IMG/VR virus record: IMGVR_UViG_3300027969_003477
Coordinates: 1-44,086 of that record
DNA from: a virus
DNA length: 44,086 nt
Strand: one strand, 5' to 3'
Under the pieces are notes generated by a model. That model had not been told where the DNA came from, made no database searches, and was given only the letters and a program-made list of their open reading frames with translations. Positions within the stretch are counted from its first letter, which is position 1, and every line of letters starts with the position of its first letter. The translations under genes were made by a program, and so were the position numbers. Below, in pieces: positions 1 to 7,814 of the stretch.

Positions 1-24
1 TTATAACACACACAAGGAGCTAGA

Positions 25-198
25 ATGGCAGGCAAGGCAAAATCGGTTTATTTGACCATAAGCCCAAAAGGCACATTTAAAACTGTGTTTAGTAAAATGT
101 TCTTTGATGCCAAAGGATATAACGAGTATGTTAAGTCAGATGAGTTTAAAGCCAAATGGCCCGCTGATCAGTTTGATATTATAAAAGAAGTCTACTAA
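25..198 (+). CDS. small hypothetical protein, 57 aa
   Basis: A complete short gene begins at ATG 25 behind a good ribosome binding site (AAGGAG at 14-19) and ends in TAA 11 bases before the next gene. The protein (MAGKAKSVYLTISP start) is basic and aromatic, with no cysteine and no membrane segment. I do not recognise a family. Tight spacing to the phosphatase-like gene downstream, which has its own AAAGGAG site, suggests a shared transcript. Whether a promoter lies upstream is unknown because the window starts 24 bases before the ATG. Confidence 0.7.
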   Translation: MAGKAKSVYLTISPKGTFKTVFSKMFFDAKGYNEYVKSDEFKAKWPADQFDIIKEVY

Positions 199-208
199 AG
201 GAGACACC

Positions 209-676
209 ATGCCTTGGATTGAAAATGTAGCGGCAGCAGATATCCCAACAGGATTTCATCACGATGCTGGAGAAAATAGTATGTTGATCAGCATTGTTGA
301 TCCAGCCAGTTGGCGTCCTGAAGCCAAGCATGAATTTAAAGAGCGTCACAACTTTGAATTTTTGGACATTGAAGCCAACGACGAATGTCTAGACGAAGCT
401 ATGCGATGCAGTCAAGAGCAGGCCAACGAACTTGTTCGACTGTTGCAACATGCGTTGGAAAACCGTATGAATGTGGTTGTTCACTGCTATGCTGGTATTT
501 GCAGATCGGGTGCGGTTTGTGAACTAGGAGTCATGATGGGCTTCAAAGACACCGAGCGTTTCCGTGCACCAAACTTGTTGGTTAAGCATCGTATGATGAA
601 GGCACTAGGTTGGACATATGATGAACAGGAAAAGCCCAATATTGACGATTGGAGAACTTTTAGGAATGCTCTATGA
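209..676 (+). CDS. protein tyrosine / dual-specificity phosphatase-like protein
   Basis: The 155-residue protein has the cysteine phosphatase P-loop HC-x5-R-S (H92, C93, R99, S100; HCYAGICRSG). In this superfamily the cysteine attacks the phosphate and the arginine binds it. The size fits a minimal cytoplasmic dual-specificity phosphatase fold; no signal peptide or membrane segment is visible. Start: ATG 209 follows AAAGGAG at 197-203. The stop overlaps the start of the next gene (ATGA at 673-676), so the two are probably translationally coupled. The substrate is unknown: protein, nucleotide or inositol phosphates are all possible for this fold. The family call rests on the P-loop. Confidence 0.8.
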   Translation: MPWIENVAAADIPTGFHHDAGENSMLISIVDPASWRPEAKHEFKERHNFEFLDIEANDECLDEAMRCSQEQANELVRLLQHALENRMNVVVHCYAGICRSGAVCELGVMMGFKDTERFRAPNLLVKHRMMKALGWTYDEQEKPNIDDWRTFRNAL

Positions 677-879
677 GTATTTCAAGAGCAGAACAAAGTG
701 TCATCAAGTACAATCTAGAACAATATCGCCTAGACCAAGCTCGTTTAGATAAACAACGAGAACAAGATTACGCCAAAAAGATTGAAGAACGCAGACTCGA
801 TCAAGTTATTGCAGAGCGAGTATCTCGAAATCTTCGATTGGATTTAGACAAGGGTCGACACATTGATCTAGAGTGCTGA
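673..879 (+). CDS. small charged coiled-coil protein, 68 aa
   Basis: The start overlaps the previous stop by four bases. The product is almost entirely charged and helical (Arg, Glu, Asp, Gln, Lys repeated through residues 5-60), which suggests a single helix or coiled coil. No known domain is recognised. Coupling with the phosphatase-like gene suggests they are made together. Function unknown. Confidence 0.6.
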   Translation: MSISRAEQSVIKYNLEQYRLDQARLDKQREQDYAKKIEERRLDQVIAERVSRNLRLDLDKGRHIDLEC

Positions 880-881
880 GG

Positions 882-910
882 TTGACCTTTTGAGCATTTG
901 ATGTTATAAT
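882..910 (+). promoter_or_regulatory. sigma-70 type promoter
   Basis: TTGACC at 882-887 and TATAAT at 905-910 are separated by exactly 17 bp, close to the bacterial sigma-70 consensus. It lies just after the coiled-coil gene and 25 bp before the metallopeptidase ATG, so it probably drives the metallopeptidase and metallophosphoesterase early in infection. Confidence 0.8.
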
Positions 911-934
911 ATATTAAATGCTTAAAGGAAACTC

Positions 935-1339
935 ATGGAATATCTTGTCGAAGCCCGTAGCGAAAAAACCCGCAAATTTATTGAGTGTCTTATGCCCTCG
1001 ATAATCAAACAACTAGGATTGACACGCAGTCGCAAGGCAGTGGTCATCCGTGTTGCTCGTGGTGAATGTGATGGTATGGGCATGACTGTTCCAGTGGACA
1101 TCCTAGACAGCTATGTGGTTGTAATTAGCCCAATGAAATTAAAAGAGCTTGGTCTAACACTGGCACACGAAATGGTTCATGTAGCACAGATGGCCAAGGG
1201 CAAACTGAAAACTGCAAAAAACGGAAGTGCCGTTTGGTGTGGAAAACAGTACAGCAAACGAACAAAGTATTTGAACATGCCCTGGGAAGTAGACGCATTT
1301 TCAAAACAAGAAATAATTTTTCGAAGAGCAATAGAATAA
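935..1339 (+). CDS. SprT-like zinc metallopeptidase
   Basis: The 134-residue protein carries an HExxH zinc site (H78, E79, H82; AHEMVH) and a later Glu in a WEVDAF segment (E118) that is a candidate third ligand. Such small HExxH proteins are frequent in large phages and resemble SprT/Wss1-like peptidases; the substrate here is unknown. Start ATG 935 follows AAAGGAA. It is the first gene after a sigma-70 type promoter, and the metallophosphoesterase follows 14 bp later. It has no signal peptide, so it should act in the cytoplasm. Only the zinc motif supports the enzymatic call. Confidence 0.7.
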   Translation: MEYLVEARSEKTRKFIECLMPSIIKQLGLTRSRKAVVIRVARGECDGMGMTVPVDILDSYVVVISPMKLKELGLTLAHEMVHVAQMAKGKLKTAKNGSAVWCGKQYSKRTKYLNMPWEVDAFSKQEIIFRRAIE

Positions 1340-1353
1340 GAGAGGAGGACATG

Positions 1354-1959
1354 ATGCCTAGTGTATTTTTAGTATCAGACACGCATTTTGGACATACTGG
1401 TGTCTGCCGCTTTACCCGCAATGACGGTGTGACAAAGTTACGCCCGTGGGACAGTCCAGAAGAAATGGACGAAGCTATGGTCAAGGCGTGGAACGAGCGG
1501 GTAAAACCCACTGACAAAGTCTATCATTTAGGCGATGTTGTTATCAACCGTAGAGCATTGCCTACATTAGCTAGGTTGAACGGCGATAAAGTTTTAATCC
1601 GAGGTAACCACGATATCTTTCCGGACACAGAGTATCGCGAATACTTCCGTGAATTACGAGCGTACCATGTAATGGATGGAATGATTTTAAGTCACATTCC
1701 GTTGCACAGTGACAGCTTGGGTCGTTTCGGTGTTAACATTCATGGTCACACTCATGCCAATCGTGTGCGTAAAGCTCGTGGCGTAGATGCCCGCACAGGA
1801 GAAATCTTGTACAGTGATGAATTTGATGTTCGCTATCATTGCGTTTGCGTGGAACAGACTCCGGACTTTGCACCAATCTTGTTTGAAGATGTTATCAAAC
1901 GCATCGAAGCAGAAGGTGGATCATCTGGATTTAGGAACAGTAACGGTCCTACTATGTAG
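1354..1959 (+). CDS. calcineurin-like metallophosphoesterase
   Basis: All blocks of the metallophosphoesterase superfamily are present in the 201 residues: DTHFGH (D9, H11), GD (D61), GNHD (84-87), an isolated His (SHIP, H114) and GHTH (131-134). These bind two metal ions for phosphoester hydrolysis. I chose ATG 1354, five bases after AGGAGG (1343-1348); ATG 1351 directly before it is also possible. An in-frame extension back to 1234 would overlap the metallopeptidase gene and lacks homology-like features. The ending ATG-TAG-TAA is a tandem stop just before a strong terminator. Single-domain phage phosphoesterases of this size may act on nucleotides or on nucleic acid ends; the substrate is unknown. 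Confidence 0.88.
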   Translation: MPSVFLVSDTHFGHTGVCRFTRNDGVTKLRPWDSPEEMDEAMVKAWNERVKPTDKVYHLGDVVINRRALPTLARLNGDKVLIRGNHDIFPDTEYREYFRELRAYHVMDGMILSHIPLHSDSLGRFGVNIHGHTHANRVRKARGVDARTGEILYSDEFDVRYHCVCVEQTPDFAPILFEDVIKRIEAEGGSSGFRNSNGPTM

Positions 1960-1974
1960 TAATCTACCCAGTTT

Positions 1975-2001
1975 AATAGGCTCTTTGGAGCCTATTTTTT
2001 T
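1975..2001 (+). terminator. intrinsic terminator
   Basis: A perfect 9-bp stem AATAGGCTC / GAGCCTATT with loop TTTG is followed by a T run ending at 2001. It closes the operon ending with the metallophosphoesterase and separates it from the late fibre gene. Confidence 0.92.
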
Positions 2002-2038
2002 GACTAAAATTTCTAACTTTAGGGAAAAGAAACAAAGG

Positions 2039-2046
2039 TATAAATA
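2039..2046 (+). promoter_or_regulatory. T4-type late promoter (TATAAATA)
   Basis: This is an exact match to the T4 late -10 element, which is read by gp55/gp33-modified RNA polymerase. It lies between a terminator and the fibre gene, 33 bp before the ATG. The start site should fall near 2051-2053, ahead of the CAGGAG ribosome binding site at 2068-2073. Confidence 0.9.
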
Positions 2047-2079
2047 TAACATAGGATACGAATATTCCAGGAGTTAAGC

Positions 2080-4326
2080 ATGCCTTTACAGATTAGAAGA
2101 GGACCCACAGCTGATAGGCTGGCCAAGACACCTTTGGCGGGCGAACTCGTTTTTGACACAACCACGGGAAGCGTCTATGTAGGAAATGGTACTACAGCTG
2201 GCGGACTACCTGTAACTAACTTTAGTGTGGGTGACGCTAGAAGTACAACTGCCAAGATGTTCTTGGGAGAAAGTCTAAGTGATAATACCGTTCACTCAGG
2301 GATTACATTTGCTTATGTAGGTAGCAGATTACAGGCAACAGTGGCACCAGATCTATCAAATTATCTCGGCCTAATTGTTGCTGATCAAGGATTCAAAGGA
2401 AACTTGTGGGCAGACGATTCTGGAGTAATAGTTAACTCCGAAACTCATACTGTTTATGGTAATTTTGTACCACAAGGACATATTGTACCCGACACAAATA
2501 TAGCCTACGATCTAGGAACTAGCACACGCAGGTTCAGAGACATTTACCTAAGTGGCTCATCGATCTATTTAGGTGATGCAGTAATTACTTCAATCGGCAC
2601 AGCCGTTGACTTTCCGACTGGATCAACAGTTGGTGGTCGAGCATTGGGTCTCAACGAAGGTGACACTTACAATATTACTATTTCTGGTAATGTAATCGGT
2701 ACTGATAGCACAGTTTTAGTTAACACAACTAACGGTACATTCCGCGGCGACCTAACTGGTAGTGTGTTTGCCGACGACAGCACCATGTTAGTTGACGGCA
2801 GAGACGGAGTTCTACGAGGAACACTAATTGGTAATGCAGACACTGCTACTTCTTCTACATCTGCTTCTGTAGCATCTAATGTTTCATTGGTTGATAGCAG
2901 TAGTTCAATTTCTACACATTATCTAACTTTTAGTTTAGGAACTAGTGGAACTCGAGTTATTAGTGCAGACACTAGTTTAACCTATCAACCTAGTTCAAAT
3001 ACCTTAGCAACAGGTGTGCTAAATTCTACCACAATTAATGCTACATCAGTATCAGCTACTAACATAACCGGAAACATCTTTACTTCTTTGATTGATACTG
3101 CTGACTCAAGTGCAATTACAGTAACTCCTGCAATTGTGTTCAGCAGTGATGTAACTGTTGAAAACGAATTGTTTATCGGTGGCGATGTTTTCCCTGACAC
3201 TAGCGAATCATATAATCTAGGTTCTTATACTAAAAAGTTTAGTAAGTTATACTTGACCGAAGGCGCAAATGCCCTATGGATTGGTAATGCTGCGATCAGC
3301 GGAAGTGGAACAACTGTTAACTTGCCTGCAGGATCTACTGTAGGTGGTAGTGCAATCACAACATCAGCTGGTGCTAATGCTACTACCATTACTGTTAATA
3401 CTACAGGAACAAGCGCAGATCACTTTGTGTCATTCTTTGATGATCAAGCCGGCGATAACTTAATTTATACTGACGACACATTAAAGTACAATCCGGGAAC
3501 AGGATACCTAACAGTTGGTAATGCTACCATTGGTACCGTATACGGAAACCTACAAGGTAATGTAACTGGTAGTTTGTTTGGTAACGCTGACACAGCGACT
3601 ACAGCAACTACAGCAACTACAGCAACTACAGCAACTACAGTAACATTAACAGCTACTAACACAACAGCAGCCACACATTTTGTAACATTTACAGATACAG
3701 CAACAGGCAACGAAAATCTAAGAACCGACACCGACCTTACATATAATCCAAGTACCAATACACTAACGACAAATATTACAGGTAATGTTACAGGGTCAGG
3801 AACTAGCTCGTTTGGATCTATCTCTGTTAGCACGTTAGCTGGGTTACCTGCTACCACTGTTACATCGAACACCCACTCCACTACTAGTTTATTCGGGGTA
3901 ACCCAGGCACACTCTACAGTAGATGCTCGTAACGTTTCATTCTCTCGTGCTAGAGGAACTACCTCCGCACCAACAATAGTGCAAACTGGCGACGATTTGG
4001 CCGACCTTATTTTTGTAGGTTATGGAACAAGTGCTTATGTAACAGGCGCACAGATTACAGCCGTTGTTGAAGATGTCGCACCAACTAATACATCTATGAA
4101 GACAAAACTTGTATTTTCTACAAATACAGGCGCAGGAATAGTAGATCATGTTACTTTAGATAGTGCAGGTTTGTTAACTGTCAACGATTTAAACTTGGCT
4201 GTTGTTGTGCAAACAACTGTTGGAGCTCCTGGTCCAGCAAGTGCATTACCAGTAACACCTACGACATACTTTAAAATTAAAGTCAACGGAGTTGACTATG
4301 TTGTTCCTGCTTACGCAGTATCGTAA
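2080..4326 (+). CDS. tail fibre / receptor-binding structural protein, 748 aa
   Basis: Residues 1-50 (LQIRRGPTADRL.., GELVFDTTTGSVYVGNG) match the N-terminal module seen in Mtd-like and many phage fibre proteins. Two copies of a PDT..(Y)(D/N)LG..T.(R/K)(R/K)F...YL module occur near residues 131-190 and 367-427, a layout common in marine T4-like fibres. Between them are Ser/Thr/Gly/Asn-rich beta repeats and a Thr-Ala run encoded by a 9-bp tandem repeat. The C-terminus (residues 600-748) is less repetitive and may be the head or trimer-closing domain. It has its own late promoter and terminator, so it is a single-gene late unit. Receptor role is inferred from architecture. Confidence 0.85.
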   Translation: MPLQIRRGPTADRLAKTPLAGELVFDTTTGSVYVGNGTTAGGLPVTNFSVGDARSTTAKMFLGESLSDNTVHSGITFAYVGSRLQATVAPDLSNYLGLIVADQGFKGNLWADDSGVIVNSETHTVYGNFVPQGHIVPDTNIAYDLGTSTRRFRDIYLSGSSIYLGDAVITSIGTAVDFPTGSTVGGRALGLNEGDTYNITISGNVIGTDSTVLVNTTNGTFRGDLTGSVFADDSTMLVDGRDGVLRGTLIGNADTATSSTSASVASNVSLVDSSSSISTHYLTFSLGTSGTRVISADTSLTYQPSSNTLATGVLNSTTINATSVSATNITGNIFTSLIDTADSSAITVTPAIVFSSDVTVENELFIGGDVFPDTSESYNLGSYTKKFSKLYLTEGANALWIGNAAISGSGTTVNLPAGSTVGGSAITTSAGANATTITVNTTGTSADHFVSFFDDQAGDNLIYTDDTLKYNPGTGYLTVGNATIGTVYGNLQGNVTGSLFGNADTATTATTATTATTATTVTLTATNTTAATHFVTFTDTATGNENLRTDTDLTYNPSTNTLTTNITGNVTGSGTSSFGSISVSTLAGLPATTVTSNTHSTTSLFGVTQAHSTVDARNVSFSRARGTTSAPTIVQTGDDLADLIFVGYGTSAYVTGAQITAVVEDVAPTNTSMKTKLVFSTNTGAGIVDHVTLDSAGLLTVNDLNLAVVVQTTVGAPGPASALPVTPTTYFKIKVNGVDYVVPAYAVS
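3592..3645 (+). repeat. 9-bp tandem repeat in fibre gene
   Basis: Six units of ACAGCAACT: the first (ACAGCGACT) and last (ACAGTAACA) are diverged and the four middle units are identical. It encodes a Thr-Ala-Thr run in the fibre shaft. Identical units suggest recent slippage and a potential for length variation. Confidence 0.9.
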
Positions 4327-4354
4327 AAATAGGACCGAAAGGTCCTATTTTTTT
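4327..4354 (+). terminator. intrinsic terminator with GAAA loop
   Basis: A 10-bp perfect stem AAATAGGACC / GGTCCTATTT with a GAAA tetraloop runs into T residues. It lies directly after the fibre stop codon and isolates the fibre transcript from the accessory island. Confidence 0.93.
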
Positions 4355-4373
4355 GTCTGTACATTCTTAGAAT

Positions 4374-4381
4374 ATTAAATA
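4374..4381 (+). promoter_or_regulatory. late-promoter-like element (ATTAAATA)
   Basis: The TAAATA core lies only four bases before the ATG at 4386, and a terminator ends at 4354, so the promoter for this gene must be within about 30 bp. A start site about six bases after the element would coincide with the ATG, giving a leaderless mRNA. Confidence 0.55.
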
Positions 4382-4385
4382 GTTC

Positions 4386-4967
4386 ATGAAACAACTATTA
4401 TTCTTACCTATTGACATTAATATAGATTTAAATGAATTTAAAAGAACCCACACAGAAACTAAAATTCCTACATCCCCAATTCAACCATATTGGGACTCTG
4501 TAGCGTTAGATAAACAATCGGTATTACAAAACAGTGTCAAACAAATAATAGACCAACTTCCATTTTCTTCTATTACTCTAGTGATGCACAAGTTTCAAAC
4601 TAGACCGGTAGGAGCCCATTACGATGTCTATCCGAATCATATGAAATTTGCTCCCGGGGAATTAGACAACATAAATGAAAACGAACCCTGCGGATATAGA
4701 TTAGTAATACACGGAAGTCAAAATGTATTGGAAGTATACGACGGTGCCCAATGGCATTGCCCTGTTTTACCATCTATACCGTGTTGTTATCTTATCGATT
4801 CAACTAGGCTAAGACATAAAGTCAAAGACGATCCTGGTAGAGAGTTGCTGTACTTTCGAGGCATTATTGATAGAAAAAAGCATCTAGACCTTATAGATCG
4901 AAGCATGAAAAAATATAGCGATATGGCGCTTTATTACAAACAACTCCACACCGCTTCGATTATCTAG
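4386..4967 (+). CDS. 2-oxoglutarate/Fe(II) oxygenase-like protein A
   Basis: A 193-residue protein with the iron-binding facial triad pattern of the double-stranded beta-helix oxygenases: H-x-D at H78/D80 (AHYDVYP), a distal His (H144, LRHKV) and a following Arg (R152 or R158) that could bind the 2-oxoglutarate carboxylate. It resembles the aspartyl/asparaginyl hydroxylase-like branch common in marine T4-like phages. It probably hydroxylates a small molecule or a peptide side chain. There is no Shine-Dalgarno; a late-type element sits 4 bp before the ATG. It ends in tandem TAG-TAG and overlaps the end of the convergent desaturase gene by 8 bases. It is the first gene of the accessory island. 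Confidence 0.7.
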   Translation: MKQLLFLPIDINIDLNEFKRTHTETKIPTSPIQPYWDSVALDKQSVLQNSVKQIIDQLPFSSITLVMHKFQTRPVGAHYDVYPNHMKFAPGELDNINENEPCGYRLVIHGSQNVLEVYDGAQWHCPVLPSIPCCYLIDSTRLRHKVKDDPGRELLYFRGIIDRKKHLDLIDRSMKKYSDMALYYKQLHTASII

Positions 4968-5793
4968 TAGCGTTCTTTGCGGCCTCAGCGTCTCTATATA
5001 CAGATATAATTGTTCCGGCTGGATCGAATTCCCACCACTTGCCGCTGGCTCCTGTACCAAAATGACTTGCTCCCGGTCTTCCGTGGTGATTGTTATGCCA
5101 GCACTCGCCTAATACCAAGGGAAACAACCAAGGCACATTGTAGCTCTGATCATTAGTTGGAAAGTTTTTGTAACTCCATGTTTTAACATGATTCAAACAG
5201 TTAGTAAGATTGTAGCTCATCAAAGTAATGAAACAAGGCAATATACTGAAATACAAGAATAGGGTAGGACTAATCAACAATAAGGTTATGTTAAATGCTA
5301 ACCAAATCTTAACATAATTCTCGTGAATAAAAACAATCTCTTTATTTCGCATTAGGTCTACAGCATATCTAGGATTTATTTTGCTTCCATCTAATTTAAA
5401 CATCCATAATATAAAACTGTTTAGAGCACCGTGAATGGGACTGTGCGGATCGTCTTCGGAGTCTGGTTTTCTATGATGGTAGCCTCGATGTATGACAGTC
5501 CAGAATATAGGACTTCCTTGGCCGGCCAAGACACCTGCCCATAAGATAAATCTTTCTTTCCAGGGATTTGTTAACACAAAACTCTTGTGGCAAAAATATC
5601 GGTGATATCCAATAGTGATACCCATAATCATAAAAACAAAATACCCAACGGCTGTTAGTAACAGATGACTCCATTGAAAATTTGTAATCATTTCATACAA
5701 TGCATAAGATCCGATTGTTAGAATAGGTATAACTACTCCTAGCAAGATAGGTACTTCTAATAAATTTTTATATATAGGTCTAAACATTTTCAT
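4960..5793 (-). CDS. membrane fatty-acid desaturase A (acyl desaturase family)
   Basis: The 277-residue protein has the three histidine boxes of integral-membrane acyl desaturases: HRYFCH (H64-H69), HRGYHH (H102, H106, H107) and HNNHH near residue 233. They bind the di-iron centre that inserts a double bond into an acyl chain. Hydrophobic segments (about residues 10-60 and 160-200) fit a membrane enzyme. I chose the start at 5793; a longer reading to 5826 would overlap the upstream gene further, and ATG 5787 is also possible. It is the last gene of a five-gene minus-strand run and directly follows GNAT-like protein A. No cytochrome b5 or ferredoxin partner is seen, so electrons would come from the host. 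Confidence 0.88.
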   Translation of the reverse strand: MKMFRPIYKNLLEVPILLGVVIPILTIGSYALYEMITNFQWSHLLLTAVGYFVFMIMGITIGYHRYFCHKSFVLTNPWKERFILWAGVLAGQGSPIFWTVIHRGYHHRKPDSEDDPHSPIHGALNSFILWMFKLDGSKINPRYAVDLMRNKEIVFIHENYVKIWLAFNITLLLISPTLFLYFSILPCFITLMSYNLTNCLNHVKTWSYKNFPTNDQSYNVPWLFPLVLGECWHNNHHGRPGASHFGTGASGKWWEFDPAGTIISVYRDAEAAKNATR

Positions 5794-6397
5794 TTTTTCT
5801 TTTTCCTGTTCTAACAATATAATCAACCTTAAGTGGACGGCGACCCATCATTGCCCAAACCCATTCTTCATCTGGTTTGGTTCCGGCGGGTATTTCCCAA
5901 GTAGTAGTGTATTCGTATCTGTTATTTATTTGCGATATCATACGCTGATAAAACGCATCAAACTTAGACCATCTATCAGGTTCAATCAACGAATGCCAAG
6001 ATGTTAATTCTCTCTCTTCGCACATATCAAACATAAGTTCCCATAGAGGAGCAACATATTTTCTTAATGTATTAACTGTCGGATCAGATTTGAGATAGAC
6101 AATAACCCAATCATTGTCGTAGGGTGCCGGCAAATCACAACGCCATCCAACAATGGACATAAGAAGATCATCTTTGTATATCCCAAAAAGGTAATGATAG
6201 TCATCGTGTGTTAGATAATATCGTTGTATTCCGGCAGACCATATCTTCCAAAACTGTTCTATTTCTAATAATTGATTTTCAGTATCGACAGTCTTGCCTT
6301 TTCTAATATTAGCCCTATCGGCTTGAGCCGAATGACATCTCCAGAATAGGTCTTTTATTTGATCAAAGTCTGAATGATCTAAACGTTTAATTTCCAT
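5780..6397 (-). CDS. GNAT-fold acyltransferase-like protein A, 205 aa
   Basis: I chose the internal start MEIKRLDHSDF at 6397; the open frame to 6445 would overlap the upstream gene more. The layout (N-terminal helix, then YLFGIYKDDLLMSIVG strand pair, then helix and late strands) looks like a GNAT-type N-acyltransferase fold, but I see no textbook acetyl-CoA motif. Its C-terminal pattern (IPAGTKPDEEW, later GRRPL, YIVR) recurs in the protein encoded at 11483-12100, which has exactly the same length, and more weakly in 6379-6915. It overlaps the desaturase gene below it. An N-acyl or N-acetyl transfer role is a hypothesis. Confidence 0.55.
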   Translation of the reverse strand: MEIKRLDHSDFDQIKDLFWRCHSAQADRANIRKGKTVDTENQLLEIEQFWKIWSAGIQRYYLTHDDYHYLFGIYKDDLLMSIVGWRCDLPAPYDNDWVIVYLKSDPTVNTLRKYVAPLWELMFDMCEERELTSWHSLIEPDRWSKFDAFYQRMISQINNRYEYTTTWEIPAGTKPDEEWVWAMMGRRPLKVDYIVRTGKRKNENV

Positions 6398-6915
6398 GAT
6401 AATAAAGTTGCCGGGTTTCCTGTATACAAAATATCTTGGAAGCAATGTTTTGGATTACCGTCACATACCCAAACACGGTCTTCAAACAGGTTAAAGTTGT
6501 TACCACGACTATTTAAGTGTTCTTTAACATTGATTAATGTATTTCTGGAATTGTGTTCTCTAGAAATAAATGCAATATTAAGATCTTTGTGATTATTCAA
6601 CCAAGCAACCTGGGCTTCTATCATCTCTAAAAATATAGGATCTATCTCTTTACTAACATGCTCTTGTCTAGACACTTTCCATGTTCTATTAAGTATCCTA
6701 TATGCGCCGTGCGGCCACCAGGGGCGTCTAAAGATAGTGCTAAACAGATAAGGATTATTGTCCTTATAACCTATGGTAAATACCTCTTGATCAGCATAAC
6801 GAAAATTTTCTAATTTAAAATTAGAAGACAACTTATCACCAGACAACTCTTGTTGTTTACGGTACTGATCAAATACAGAAATTAACTCGTCAGTAGCCGA
6901 GAAAATCCGTATCAT
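6379..6915 (-). CDS. GNAT-like protein B, 178 aa
   Basis: The start at 6915 overlaps the stop of the upstream oxygenase gene by four bases (ATGA). The protein has FTIGYKDNNPYLFST and a C-terminal segment (CFQDILYTGNPATLLSW) that matches the ending of the two other GNAT-like proteins in the island. It therefore looks like a third, more diverged family member. No signal peptide or membrane segment is visible. Coupled translation with its neighbours suggests a shared pathway. Catalysis is unproven. Confidence 0.5.
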   Translation of the reverse strand: MIRIFSATDELISVFDQYRKQQELSGDKLSSNFKLENFRYADQEVFTIGYKDNNPYLFSTIFRRPWWPHGAYRILNRTWKVSRQEHVSKEIDPIFLEMIEAQVAWLNNHKDLNIAFISREHNSRNTLINVKEHLNSRGNNFNLFEDRVWVCDGNPKHCFQDILYTGNPATLLSWKLNV

Positions 6916-7778
6916 GACATTTCTAACAGAGAAATATCCTTAAAAATTTCTCCATCAAGCAGCATCTGAAAAGGATGCTTGCCCCAATAATCATTTTGAA
7001 CCCAGCATCTATTCTCTTCATCATAGTCAAACCAAGGACTATATCCTAAAACAAAATTTGCTCGATCTGAGTTTGATTCGTTGAATAGTACGGGACGATG
7101 AGGAATGTTTGTGTCCCAGCTATATAGATTTCCTACATCTAAATGATATGGCTCACCTCCTTCCATTTGAAACATGTACTCGGGTGCTGTTGTAATGGGA
7201 ATGTTTAATCGTAAATTAACACAGACAATTTCATCCCTATGCCATGTAAGATCCGATGTAAACTTGTTAGGCAGGTGATTTTTCATTACGGCTAGTCTGC
7301 TTCTTGTTAACGATCTAAGAGATTTTTCTTCCAGGAATGTTTTAATATATCCATAGTTATAAAGACTGGTTTTGTCCACAAATCCATAAGTATCGAAATA
7401 ACTATCTTTTAACTTTTCATGATGGTCCATGGATTTGTAAAAAAATTCTGTATTAGTATTCTTAGGAGTCCCTAATGTGCTGCCTTCGGGATCCATTCCG
7501 TCTTGATGATGTTTATTGTAGACAAAACTTAGTCCGCCGTAGATCTTAGACTCTGCAAATTTTGTTTGCCAACCTCGGAATTTGTATTGGTCTAATGCTG
7601 CTAAAGTATCTTTAGCCAATAACTCGTGATTGTAATTTTGTAACTTAAAAATAAACTTTCTATAAGGCATAGAGTCTTTGATCTCTAACCATTTGTCGTA
7701 GGACTTGGTCTTAGTGAATATATAATTTTCGGTAAGAACATTGTCTGGTACTTCATCTCTGTAAATTTTAACAACCAT
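6912..7778 (-). CDS. 2-oxoglutarate/Fe(II) oxygenase-like protein B, 288 aa
   Basis: The iron triad can be read as H180-x-D182 (TWHRDE) with distal H227 (NIPHRP), followed by R228 as a candidate co-substrate ligand. The stretch NLRLNIPI..YMFQMEGG..HLDVGNLYSWDT has the strand pattern of aspartyl/asparaginyl beta-hydroxylase-like enzymes. The first 150 residues are an extra domain that I do not recognise. Start 7778 has a strong AAAGGAG site with 8-base spacing. It precedes two GNAT-like genes and a desaturase on the same strand. Substrate unknown. Confidence 0.72.
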   Translation of the reverse strand: MVVKIYRDEVPDNVLTENYIFTKTKSYDKWLEIKDSMPYRKFIFKLQNYNHELLAKDTLAALDQYKFRGWQTKFAESKIYGGLSFVYNKHHQDGMDPEGSTLGTPKNTNTEFFYKSMDHHEKLKDSYFDTYGFVDKTSLYNYGYIKTFLEEKSLRSLTRSRLAVMKNHLPNKFTSDLTWHRDEIVCVNLRLNIPITTAPEYMFQMEGGEPYHLDVGNLYSWDTNIPHRPVLFNESNSDRANFVLGYSPWFDYDEENRCWVQNDYWGKHPFQMLLDGEIFKDISLLEMS

Positions 7779-7814
7779 TGTCGTACTCCTTTGTTTTGTT
7801 TTTAAATAGTTCTA

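Noticed and set aside
3465-3881. 138-codon minus-strand open frame in the first fibre gene
   Set aside because: Low-complexity Val/Ala translation antisense to the 9-bp tandem repeat; no start signals.
7801-7808. TTTAAATA on the plus strand as a late promoter
   Set aside because: It points into the antisense of the aldolase gene, with no plus-strand gene for about 870 bp.
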